From: Auanema rhodensis
Taxonomy: Eukaryota; Nematoda; Chromadorea; Rhabditida; Rhabditidae
Direction: 5' to 3'
NCBI GenBank assembly: GCA_964057225.1
Contig: OZ059896.1
Location: 1 to 64,000, forward strand
Length of the DNA: 64,000 bases
The notes beneath the pieces were generated by a model. It was not told where the DNA came from and did no database searches. It worked only from the letters and a program-made list of their open reading frames with translations. Positions 50,552-62,415 of this stretch are shown piece by piece. The translations under genes were made by a program, and so were the position numbers. Position 1 is the first letter of the stretch; every line of letters starts with the position of its first letter.

Positions 50552-53350
50552 AATCTTATTTTGAAAACCGCATCTCTTTATCTTTCACGTGAAGCGAGTT
50601 ACATACCAAGTGCACATCACGTGTACATTTAATTAACATAAATTAAAGTTCACGTAAATTTCAAAGTCATGGTTACCATGCACCAATATCAATAAAAATT
50701 TGTTTTTAGACTAATATGGACATGGGGAATCTAATTTTGAAAACCGCATCTCTTTATCTTTCACGTGAAGCGAGTTACATACCAAGTGCACATCACGTGT
50801 ACATTTAATTAGCATAAATTAAAGTTCACGTAAATTTCAAAGTCATGGTTACCATGCACCAATATCAATAAAAATTTGTTTTTAGACTAATATGGACATG
50901 GGGAATCTAATTTTGAAAACCGCATCTCTTTATCTTTCACGTGAAGCGAGTTACATACCAAGTGCACATCACGTGTACATTTAATTAGCATAAATTAAAG
51001 TTCACGTAAATTTCAAAGTCATGGTTACCATGAACCAATATCAAAAAAATTTGTTTTTAGACTAATATGGACATGGGGAATCTAATTTTGAAAACCGCAT
51101 CTCTTTATCTTTCACGTGAAGCGAGTTACATACCAAGTGCACATCACGTGTACATTTAATTAGCATAAATTAAAGTTCACGTAAATTTCAAAGTCATGGT
51201 TACCATGAACCAATATCGATAAAATTTTGTTTTTAGACTAATATGGACATGGGGAATCTAATATTGAAAACCGCATCTCTTTATCTTTCACGTGAAGCGA
51301 GTTACATACCAAGTGCACATCACGTGTACATTTAATTAGCATAAATTAAAGTTCACGTAAAATTCAAAGTCATGGTTACCATGCACCAATATCAATCAAA
51401 ATTTGTTTTTAGACTAATATGGACATGGGGAATCTAATTTTGAAAACCGCATCTCTTCATCTTTCACGTGAAGCGAGGTACATACCAAGTGCACATCACG
51501 TGTACATTTAATTAGCATAAATTAAAGTTCACGTAAATTTCAAAGTCATGGTTACCATGCACCAATATCAATAAAAATTTGTTTTTAGACTAATATGGAC
51601 ATGGGGAATCTAATTTTGAAAACCGCATCTCTTTATCTTTCACGTGAAGCGAGTTACATACCAAGTGCACATCACGTGTACATTTAATTAGCATAAATTA
51701 AAGTTCACGTGAATTTCAAAGTCATGGTTACCATGAACCAATATCAATAAAAATTTGTTTTTAGACTAATATGGACATGGGGAATCTAATTTTGAAAACC
51801 GCATCTCTTTATCTTTCACGTGAAGCGAGTTACATACCAAGTGCACATCACGTGTACATTTAATTAGCATAAATTAAAGTTCACGTAAATTTCAAAGTCA
51901 TGGTTACCATGAACCAATATCGATAAAATTTTGTTTTTAGACTAATATGGACATGGGGAATCTAATTTTGAAAACCGCATCTCTTTATCTTTCACGTGAA
52001 GCGAGTTACATACCAAGTGCACATCACGTGTACATTTAATTAGCATAAATTAAAGTTCACGTAAATTTCAAAGTCATGGTTACCATGCACCAATATCAAT
52101 AAAAATTTGTTTTTAGACTAATATGGACATGGGGAATCTAATTTTAAAAACCGCATCTCTTTATCTTTCACGTGAAGCGAGTTACATACCAAGTGCACAT
52201 CACGTGTACATTTAATTAGCATAAATTAAAGTTCACGTAAATTTCAAAGTCATGGTTACCATGCACCAATATCAATAAAAATTTGTTTTTAGACTAATAT
52301 GGACATGGGGAATCTAATTTTGAAAACCGCATCTCTTTATCTTTCACGTGAAGCGAGTTACATACCAAGTGCACATCACGTGTACATTTAATTAGCATAA
52401 ATTAAAGTTCACGTAAATTTCAAAGTCATGGTTACCATGAACCAATATCAATAAAAATTTGTTTTTAGACTAATATGGACATGGGGAATCTTATTTTGAA
52501 AACCGCATCTCTTTATCTTTCACGTGAAGCGAGTTACATACCAAGTGCACATCACGTGTACATTTAATTAACATAAATTAAAGTTCACGTAAATTTCAAA
52601 GTCATGGTTACCATGCACCAATATCAATAAAAATTTGTTTTTAGACTAATATGGACATGGGGAATCTAATTTTGAAAACCGCATCTCTTTATCTTTCACG
52701 TGAAGCGAGTTACATACCAAGTGCACATCACGTGTACATTTAATTAGCATAAATTAAAGTTCACGTAAATTTCAAAGTCATGGTTACCATGCACCAATAT
52801 CAATAAAAATTTGTTTTTAGACTAATATGGACATGAGGAATCTAATTTTGAAAACCGCATCTCTTTATCTTTCACGTGAAGCGAGTTACATACCAAGTGC
52901 ACATCACGTGTACATTTAATTAGCATAAATTAAAGTTCACGTAAATTTCAAAGTCATGGTTACCATGCACCAATATCAATAAAAATTTGTTTTTAGACTA
53001 ATATGGACATGGGGAATCTAATTTTGAAAACCGCATCTCTTTATCTTTCACGTGAAGCGAGTTACATACCAAGTGCACATCACGTGTACATTTAATTAGC
53101 ATAAATTAAAGTTCACGTAAATTTCAAAGTCATGGTTACCATGAACCAATATCAAAAAAATTTGTTTTTAGACTAATATGGACATGGGGAATCTAATTTC
53201 GAAAACCGCATCTCTTTATCTTTCACGTGAAGCGAGTTACATACCAAGTGCACATCACGTGTACATTTAATTAGCATAAATTAAAGTTCACGTAAATTTC
53301 AAAGTCATGGTTACCATGAACCAATATCGATAAAATTTTGTTTTTAGACT
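50552..53350 (+). repeat. 25-monomer duplication, right copy
   Basis: Counterpart of 46154-48960. The a152t + g55a pair that opens each sub-block recurs at intervals of 1935, 1055, 1408 and 1935 bp across both copies (11, 6, 8 and 11 monomers, with single-base deletions accounting for the odd lengths). Confidence 0.88.
50934..51812 (+). repeat. Five-monomer cassette, copy 2
   Basis: Same ordered variants as at 46536, offset 4398 bp (25 monomers minus two single-base deletions). It is part of the 25-monomer duplication. Confidence 0.92.
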
Positions 53351-53923
53351 AATATGGACATGGGGAATCTAATATTGAAAACCGCATCTCTTTATCTTTC
53401 ACGTGAAGCGAGTTACATACCAAGTGCACATCACGTGTACATTTAATTAGCATAAATTAAAGTTCACGTAAAATTCAAAGTCATGGTTACCATGCACCAA
53501 TATCAATCAAAATTTGTTTTTAGACTAATATGGACATGGGGAATCTAATTTTGAAAACCGCATCTCTTCATCTTTCACGTGAAGCGAGGTACATACCAAG
53601 TGCACATCACGTGTACATTTAATTAGCATAAATTAAAGTTCACGTAAATTTCAAAGTCATGGTTACCATGCACCAATATCAATAAAAATTTGTTTTTAGA
53701 CTAATATGGACATGGGGAATCTAATTTTGAAAACCGCATCTCTTTATCTTTCACGTGAAGCGAGTTACATACCAAGTGCACATCACGTGTACATTTAATT
53801 AGCATAAATTAAAGTTCACGTGAATTTCAAAGTCATGGTTACCATGAACCAATATCAATAAAAATTTGTTTTTAGACTAATATGGACATGGGGAATCTAA
53901 TTTTGAAAACCGCATCTCTTTAT
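53045..53923 (+). repeat. Five-monomer cassette, copy 3
   Basis: Same ordered variants, 2111 bp after copy 2 (12 monomers minus one base). Its first monomer also has t157c (AATTTCGA), otherwise linked to the T112 deletion at 48755, so the left end came from that type and the rest from the cassette. Confidence 0.9.
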
Positions 53924-54275
53924 CTTTCACGTGAAGCGAGTTACATACCAAGTGCACATCACGTGTACATTTAATTAGCATAAATTAAAGTTCACGTAAA
54001 TTTCAAAGTCATGGTTACCATGCACCAATATCAATAAAAATTTGTTTTTAGACTAATATGGACATGGGGAATCTAATTTTGAAAACCGCATCTCTTTATC
54101 TTTCACGTGAAGCGAGTTACATACCAAGTGCACATCACGTGTACATTTAATTAGCATAAATTAAAGTTCACGTAAATTTCAAAGTCATGGTTACCATGAA
54201 CCAATATCAATAAAAATTTGTTTTTAGACTAATATGGACATGGGGAATCTAATATTGAAAACCGCATCTCTTTAT

Positions 54276-55331
54276 CTTTCACGTGAAGCGAGTTACATAC
54301 CAAGTGCACATCACGTGTACATTTAATTAGCATAAATTAAAGTTCACGTGAATTTCAAAGTCATGGTTACCATGAACCAATATCGATAAAATTTTGTTTT
54401 TAGACTAATATGGACATGGGGAATCTAATATTGAAAACCGCATCTCTTTATCTTTCACGTGAAGCGAGTTACATACCAAGTGCACATCACGTGTACATTT
54501 AATTAGCATAAATTAAAGTTCACGTAAAATTCAAAGTCATGGTTACCATGCACCAATATCAATCAAAATTTGTTTTTAGACTAATATGGACATGGGGAAT
54601 CTAATTTTGAAAACCGCATCTCTTCATCTTTCACGTGAAGCGAGGTACATACCAAGTGCACATCACGTGTACATTTAATTAGCATAAATTAAAGTTCACG
54701 TAAATTTCAAAGTCATGGTTACCATGCACCAATATCAATAAAAATTTGTTTTTAGACTAATATGGACATGGGGAATCTAATTTTGAAAACCGCATCTCTT
54801 TATCTTTCACGTGAAGCGAGTTACATACCAAGTGCACATCACGTGTACATTTAATTAGCATAAATTAAAGTTCACGTGAATTTCAAAGTCATGGTTACCA
54901 TGAACCAATATCAATAAAAATTTGTTTTTAGACTAATATGGACATGGGGAATCTAATTTTGAAAACCGCATCTCTTCATCTTTCACGTGAAGCGAGGTAC
55001 ATACCAAGTGCACATCACGTGTACATTTAATTAGCATAAATTAAAGTTCACGTAAATTTCAAAGTCATGGTTACCATGCACCAATATCAATAAAAATTTG
55101 TTTTTAGACTAATATGGACATGGGGAATCTAATTTTGAAAACCGCATCTCTTTATCTTTCACGTGAAGCGAGTTACATACCAAGTGCACATCACGTGTAC
55201 ATTTAATTAGCATAAATTAAAGTTCACGTGAATTTCAAAGTCATGGTTACCATGAACCAATATCAATAAAAATTTGTTTTTAGACTAATATGGACATGGG
55301 GAATCTAATTTTGAAAACCGCATCTCTTTAT
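54276..55331 (+). repeat. Cassette, copy 4, rearranged with two chimeric monomers
   Basis: The monomer at 54276 combines a75g (54350), the mark of cassette position 5, with a110g + a117t + t155a, the marks of position 2. The next two are normal positions 3 and 4. The monomer at 54804 has a75g (54878) on its left and t174c (54977), a mark of position 3, on its right; then t18g and a75g monomers follow again at 54980 and 55156. This amounts to two crossovers, one fusing cassettes and one duplicating two monomers (352 bp). Confidence 0.88.
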
Positions 55332-56960
55332 CTTTCACGTGAAGCGAGTTACATACCAAGTGCACATCACGTGTACATTTAATTAGCATAAATTAAAGTT
55401 CACGTAAATTTCAAAGTCATGGTTACCATGCACCAATATCAATAAAAATTTGTTTTTAGACTAATATGGACATGGGGAATCTAATTTTGAAAACCGCATC
55501 TCTTTATCTTTCACGTGAAGCGAGTTACATACCAAGTGCACATCACGTGTACATTTAATTAGCATAAATTAAAGTTCACGTAAATTTCAAAGTCATGGTT
55601 ACCATGAACCAATATCAATAAAAATTTGTTTTTAGACTAATATGGACATGGGGAATCTAATATTGAAAACCGCATCTCTTTATCTTTCACGTGAAGCGAG
55701 TTACATACCAAGTGCACATCATGTGTACATTTAATTAGCATAAATTAAAGTTCACGTAAAATTCAAAGTCATGGTTACCATGCACCAATATCAATAAAAA
55801 TTTGTTTTTAGACTAATATGGACATGGGGAATCTAATTTTGAAAACCGCATCTCTTTATCTTTCACGTGAAGCGAGTTACATGCCAAGTGCACATCACGT
55901 GTACATTTAATTAGCATAAATTAAAGTTCACGTAAATTTCAAAGTCATGGTTACCATGAAGCAATATCAATAAAAATTTGTTTTTAGACTAATATGGACA
56001 TGGGGAATCTAATTTTGAAAACCGCATCTCTTTATCTTTCACGTGAAGCGAGTTACATACCAAGTGCACATCACGTGTACATTTAATTAGCATTAATTAA
56101 AGTTCACGTAAATTTCAAAGTCATGGTTACCATGAACCAATATCAATAAAAATTTGTTTTTAGACTAATATGGACATGGGGAATCTAATTTTGAAAACCG
56201 CATCTCTTTATCTTTCACGTGAAGCGAGTTACATACCAAGTGCACATCACGTGTACATTTAATTAGCATAAATTAAAGTTCACGTAAATTTCAAAGTCAT
56301 GGTTACCATGCACCAATATCAATAAAAATTTGTTTTTAGACTAATATGGACATGAGGAATCTAATTTTGAAAACCGCATCTCTTTATCTTTCACGTGAAG
56401 CGAGTTACATACCAAGTGCACATCACGTGTACATTTAATTAGCATAAATTAAAGTTCACGTAAATTTCAAAGTCATGGTTACCATGCACCAATATCAATA
56501 AAAATTTGTTTTTAGACTAATATGGACATGGGGAATCTAATTTTGAAAACCGCATCTCTTTATCTTTCACGTGAAGCGAGTTACATACCAAGTGCACATC
56601 ACGTGTACATTTAATTAGCATAAATTAAAGTTCACGTAAATTTCAAAGTCATGGTTACCATGAACCAATATCAATAAAAATTTGTTTTTAGACTAATATG
56701 GACATGGGAAATCTAATTTTGAAAACCGCATCTCTTTATCTTTCACTTGAAGCGAGTTACATACCAAGTGCACATCACGTATACATTTAATTAGCATAAA
56801 TTAAAGTTCACGTAAATTTCAAAGTCATGGTTACCATGAACCAATATCAATAAAAATTTGTTTTTAGACTAATATGGACATGGGGAATCTAATTTTGAAA
56901 ACCGCATCTCTTTATCTTTCACGTGAAGCGAGTTACATACCAAGAGCACATCACGTGTAC
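54992..56960 (+). repeat. 31-monomer-spaced duplication, left copy
   Basis: Matches 60447-62415 at a constant offset of 5455 bp (31 x 176 - 1). Shared marks include t18g at 54992/60447, CATGCCAAG near 55882/61337, ATGAAGCAA near 55959/61414, a59t near 56093/61548, g8t (CACTTG) at 56744/62199, g42a (CGTATACA) near 56780/62235 and t30a (CCAAGAGC) near 56945/62397. Between the copies lies 56.96-60.45 kb, which is a different mix. The left copy has a private c39t (ATCATGTG) near 55721. Confidence 0.9.
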
Positions 56961-59900
56961 ATTTAATTAGCATAAATTAAAGTTCACGTAAATTTCAAAG
57001 TCATGGTTACCATGCACCAATATCAATAAAAATTTGTTTTTAGACTAATATGGACATGGGGAATCTAATTTTGAAAACCGCATCTCTTTATCTTTCACGT
57101 GAAGCGAGTTACATACCAAGTGCACATCACGTGTACATTTAATTAGCATAAATTAAAGTTCACGTAAATTTCAAAGTCATGGTTACCATGAACCAATATC
57201 AAGAAAAATTTGTTTTTAGACTAATATGGACATGGGGAATCTAATTTCGAAAACCGCATCTCTTTATCTTTCACGTGAAGCGAGTTACATACCAAGTGCA
57301 CATCACGTGTACATTTAATTAGCATAAATTAAAGTTCACGTAAATTTCAAAGTCATGGTTACCATGCACCAATATCAATAAAAATTTGTTTTTAGACTAA
57401 TATGGACATGGGGAATCTAATTTTGAAAACCGCATCTCTTTATCTTTCACGTGAAGCGAGTTACATATCAAGTGCACATCACGTGTACATTTAATTAGCA
57501 TAAATTAAAGTTCACGTAAATTTCAAAGTCATGGTTACCATGCACCAATATCAATAAAAATTTGTTTTTAGACTAATATGGACATGGGGAATCTAATTTT
57601 GAAAACCGCATCTCTTTATCTTTCACGTGAAGCGAGTTACATACCAAGTGCACATCACGTGTACATTTAATTAGCATAAATTAAAGTTCACGTAAATTTC
57701 AAAGTCATGGTTACCATGAACCAATATCAATAAAAATTTGTTTTTAGACTAATATGGACATGGGGAATCTAATTTTGAAAACCGCATCTCTTTATCTTCC
57801 ACGTGAAGCGAGTTACATACCAAGTGCACATCACGTGTACATTTAATTAGCATAAATTAAAGTTCACGTAAATTTCAAAGTCATGGTTACCATGCACCAA
57901 TATCAATAAAAATTTGTTTTTAGACTAATATGGACATGGGGAATCTAATTTTGAAAACCGCATCTCTTTATCTTTCACGTGAAGCGAGTTACATACCAAG
58001 TGCACATCACGTGTACATTTAATTAGCATAAATTAAAGTTCACGTAAATTTCAAAGTCATGGTTACCATGCACCAATATCAATAAAAATTTGTTTTTAGA
58101 CTAATATGGACATGGGGAATCTAATTTTGAAAACCGCATCTCTTTATCTTTCACGTGAAGCGAGTTACATACCAAGTGCACATCACGTGTACATTTAATT
58201 AGCATAAATTAAAGTTCACGTAAATTTCAAAGTCATGGTTACCATGCACCAATATCAATAAAAATTTGTTTTTAGACTAATATGGACATGGGGAATCTAA
58301 TTTTGAAAACCGCATCTCTTTATCTTTCACGTGAAGCGAGTTACATACCAAGTGCACATCACGTGTACATTTAATTAGCATAAATTAAAGTTCACGTAAA
58401 TTTCAAAGTCATGGTTACCATGCACCAATATCAATAAAAATTTGTTTTTAGACTAATATGGACATGGGGAATCTAATTTTGAAAACCGCATCTCTTTATC
58501 TTTCACGTGAAGCGAGTTACATATCAAGTGCACATCACGTGTACATTTAATTAGCATAAATTAAAGTTCACGTAAATTTCAAAGTCATGGTTACCATGCA
58601 CCAATATCAATAAAAATTTGTTTTTAGACTAAAATGGACATGGGGAATCTAATTTTGAAAACCGCATCTCTTTATCTTTCACGTGAAGCGAGTTACATAC
58701 CAAGTGCACATCACGTGTACATTTAATTAGCATAAATTAAAGTTCACGTAAATTTCAAAGTCATGGTTACCATGAACCAATATCAATAAAAATTTGTTTT
58801 TAGACTAATATGGACATGGGGAATCTAATTTTGAAAACCGCATCTCTTTATCTTTCACGTGAAGCGAGTTACATACCAAGTGCACATCACGTGTACATTT
58901 AATTAGCATAAATTAAAGTTCACGTAAATTTCAAAGTCATGGTTACCATGCACCAATATCAATAAAAATTTGTTTTTAGACTAATATGGACATGGGGAAT
59001 CTAATTTTGAAAACCGCATCTCTTTATCTTTCACGTGAAGCGAGTTACATACCAAGTGCACATCACGTGTACATTTAATTAGCATAAATTAAAGTTCACG
59101 TAAATTTCAAAGTCATGGTTACCATGCACCAATATCAATAAAAATTTGTTTTTAGACTAATATGGACATGGGGAATCCAATTTTGAAAACCGCATCTCTT
59201 TATCTTTCACGTGAAGCGAGTTACATACCAAGTGCACATCACGTGTACATTTAATTAGCATAAATTAAAGTTCACGTAAATTTCAAAGTCATGGTTACCA
59301 TGCGCCAATATCAATAAAAATTTGTTTTTAGACTAATATGTACATGGGAAATCTTATTTTGAAAACCGCATCTCTTTATCTTTCACGTGAAGCGAGTTAC
59401 ATACCAAGTGCACATCACGTGTACATTTAATTAGCATAAATTAAAGTTCACGTAAATTTCAAAGTCATGGTTACCATGCACCAATATCAATAAAAATTTG
59501 TTTTTAGACTAATATGGACATGGGGAATCTAATTTTGAAAACCGCATCTCTTTATCTTTCACGTGAAGCGAGTTACATACCAAGTGCACATCACGTGTAC
59601 ATTTAATTAGCATAAATTAAAGTTCACGTAAATTTCAAAGTCATGGTTACCATGCACCAATATCAATAAAAATTTGTTTTTAGACTAATATGGACATGAG
59701 GAATCTAATTTTGAAAACCGCATCTCTTTATCTTTCACGTGAAGCGAGTTACATACCAAGTGCACATCACGTGTACATTTAATTAGCATAAATTAAAGTT
59801 CACGTAAATTTCAAAGTCATGGTTACCATGCACCAATATCAATAAAAATTTGTTTTTAGACTAATATGGACATGGGGAATCTAATTTTGAAAACCGCATC
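56960..59900 (+). repeat. Standard monomers between the 31-monomer copies
   Basis: All copies here are 176 bp. Marks include AAGAAAAA (57201), t157c (57247), c25t (CATATCAAG) near 57467 and 58522, CTTCCACG near 57797, AAAATGG near 58631, AATCCAA near 59177 and the GCGCC monomer at 59299. Most are singletons, so this is the least homogenised stretch of domain III. I see nothing other than satellite. Confidence 0.8.
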
Positions 59901-59907
59901 TCTTTAT

Positions 59908-60786
59908 CTTTCACGTGAAGCGAGTTACATACCAAGTGCACATCACGTGTACATTTAATTAGCATAAATTAAAGTTCACGTAAATTTCAAAGTCATGGTT
60001 ACCATGAACCAATATCAAAAAAATTTGTTTTTAGACTAATATGGACATGGGGAATCTAATTTTGAAAACCGCATCTCTTTATCTTTCACGTGAAGCGAGT
60101 TACATACCAAGTGCACATCACGTGTACATTTAATTAGCATAAATTAAAGTTCACGTAAATTTCAAAGTCATGGTTACCATGAACCAATATCGATAAAATT
60201 TTGTTTTTAGACTAATATGGACATGGGGAATCTAATATTGAAAACCGCATCTCTTTATCTTTCACGTGAAGCGAGTTACATACCAAGTGCACATCACGTG
60301 TACATTTAATTAGCATAAATTAAAGTTCACGTAAAATTCAAAGTCATGGTTACCATGCACCAATATCAATCAAAATTTGTTTTTAGACTAATATGGACAT
60401 GGGGAATCTAATTTTGAAAACCGCATCTCTTCATCTTTCACGTGAAGCGAGGTACATACCAAGTGCACATCACGTGTACATTTAATTAGCATAAATTAAA
60501 GTTCACGTAAATTTCAAAGTCATGGTTACCATGCACCAATATCAATAAAAATTTGTTTTTAGACTAATATGGACATGGGGAATCTAATTTTGAAAACCGC
60601 ATCTCTTTATCTTTCACGTGAAGCGAGTTACATACCAAGTGCACATCACGTGTACATTTAATTAGCATAAATTAAAGTTCACGTGAATTTCAAAGTCATG
60701 GTTACCATGAACCAATATCAATAAAAATTTGTTTTTAGACTAATATGGACATGGGGAATCTAATTTTGAAAACCGCATCTCTTTAT
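59908..60786 (+). repeat. Five-monomer cassette, copy 5
   Basis: All five marks are present in order. It lies 6863 bp after copy 3 (39 monomers minus one base), and the upstream g144a monomer keeps the same offset (52834/59697). This is the only ATCGAT copy beyond 54.4 kb. A private TTAGCTTTC near 60960 follows. Confidence 0.9.
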
Positions 60787-62415
60787 CTTTCACGTGAAGC
60801 GAGTTACATACCAAGTGCACATCACGTGTACATTTAATTAGCATAAATTAAAGTTCACGTAAATTTCAAAGTCATGGTTACCATGCACCAATATCAATAA
60901 AAATTTGTTTTTAGACTAATATGGACATGGGGAATCTAATTTTGAAAACCGCATCTCTTTAGCTTTCACGTGAAGCGAGTTACATACCAAGTGCACATCA
61001 CGTGTACATTTAATTAGCATAAATTAAAGTTCACGTAAATTTCAAAGTCATGGTTACCATGAACCAATATCAATAAAAATTTGTTTTTAGACTAATATGG
61101 ACATGGGGAATCTAATATTGAAAACCGCATCTCTTTATCTTTCACGTGAAGCGAGTTACATACCAAGTGCACATCACGTGTACATTTAATTAGCATAAAT
61201 TAAAGTTCACGTAAAATTCAAAGTCATGGTTACCATGCACCAATATCAATAAAAATTTGTTTTTAGACTAATATGGACATGGGGAATCTAATTTTGAAAA
61301 CCGCATCTCTTTATCTTTCACGTGAAGCGAGTTACATGCCAAGTGCACATCACGTGTACATTTAATTAGCATAAATTAAAGTTCACGTAAATTTCAAAGT
61401 CATGGTTACCATGAAGCAATATCAATAAAAATTTGTTTTTAGACTAATATGGACATGGGGAATCTAATTTTGAAAACCGCATCTCTTTATCTTTCACGTG
61501 AAGCGAGTTACATACCAAGTGCACATCACGTGTACATTTAATTAGCATTAATTAAAGTTCACGTAAATTTCAAAGTCATGGTTACCATGAACCAATATTA
61601 ATAAAAATTTGTTTTTAGACTAATATGGACATGGGGAATCTAATTTTGAAAACCGCATCTCTTTATCTTTCACGTGAAGCGAGTTACATACCAAGTGCAC
61701 ATCACGTGTACATTTAATTAGCATAAATTAAAGTTCACGTAAATTTCAAAGTCATGGTTACCATGCACCAATATCAATAAAAATTTGTTTTTAGACTAAT
61801 ATGGACATGAGGAATCTAATTTTGAAAACCGCATCTCTTTATCTTTCACGTGAAGCGAGTTACATACCAAGTGCACATCACGTGTACATTTAATTAGCAT
61901 AAATTAAAGTTCACGTAAATTTCAAAGTCATGGTTACCATGCACCAATATCAATAAAAATTTGTTTTTAGACTAATATGGACATGGGGAATCTAATTTTG
62001 AAAACCGCATCTCTTTATCTTTCACGTGAAGCGAGTTACATACCAAGTGCACATCAAGTGTACATTTAATTAGCATAAATTAAAGTTCACGTAAATTTCA
62101 AAGTCATGGTTACCATGAACCAATATCAATAAAAATTTGTTTTTAGACTAATATGGACATGGGAAATCTAATTTTGAAAACCGCATCTCTTTATCTTTCA
62201 CTTGAAGCGAGTTACATACCAAGTGCACATCACGTATACATTTAATTAGCATAAATTAAAGTTCACGTAAATTTCAAAGTCATGGTTACCATGAACCAAT
62301 ATCAATAAAAATTTGTTTTTAGACTAATATGGACATGGGGAATCTAATTTTGAAAACCGCATCTCTTTATCTTTCACGTGAAGCGAGTTACATACCAAGA
62401 GCACATCACGTGTAC
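60447..62415 (+). repeat. 31-monomer-spaced duplication, right copy
   Basis: Counterpart of 54992-56960. Private changes are ATATTAATA near 61597 and c39a (ATCAAGTG) near 62055; the latter recurs 1760 bp downstream near 63815. Confidence 0.9.

Larger units (their letters stand above)
45000..60250 (+). repeat. Domain III: zone of the ATCGAT (a110g + a117t) variant
   Basis: Twelve monomers carry the linked pair a110g and a117t, turning ATCAATAAAAATTTG into a form with ATCGAT and AAAATTTTG. They lie at about 45059, 45587, 46818, 47522, 48929, 49457, 49985, 51216, 51920, 53327, 54383 and 60190. None occurs before 45 kb or in the last 3.8 kb. The pair removes AATAAA and makes a longer symmetric A4T4 tract, which is known to bend DNA strongly. 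Its strict confinement shows that homogenisation here has been local. Confidence 0.9.
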
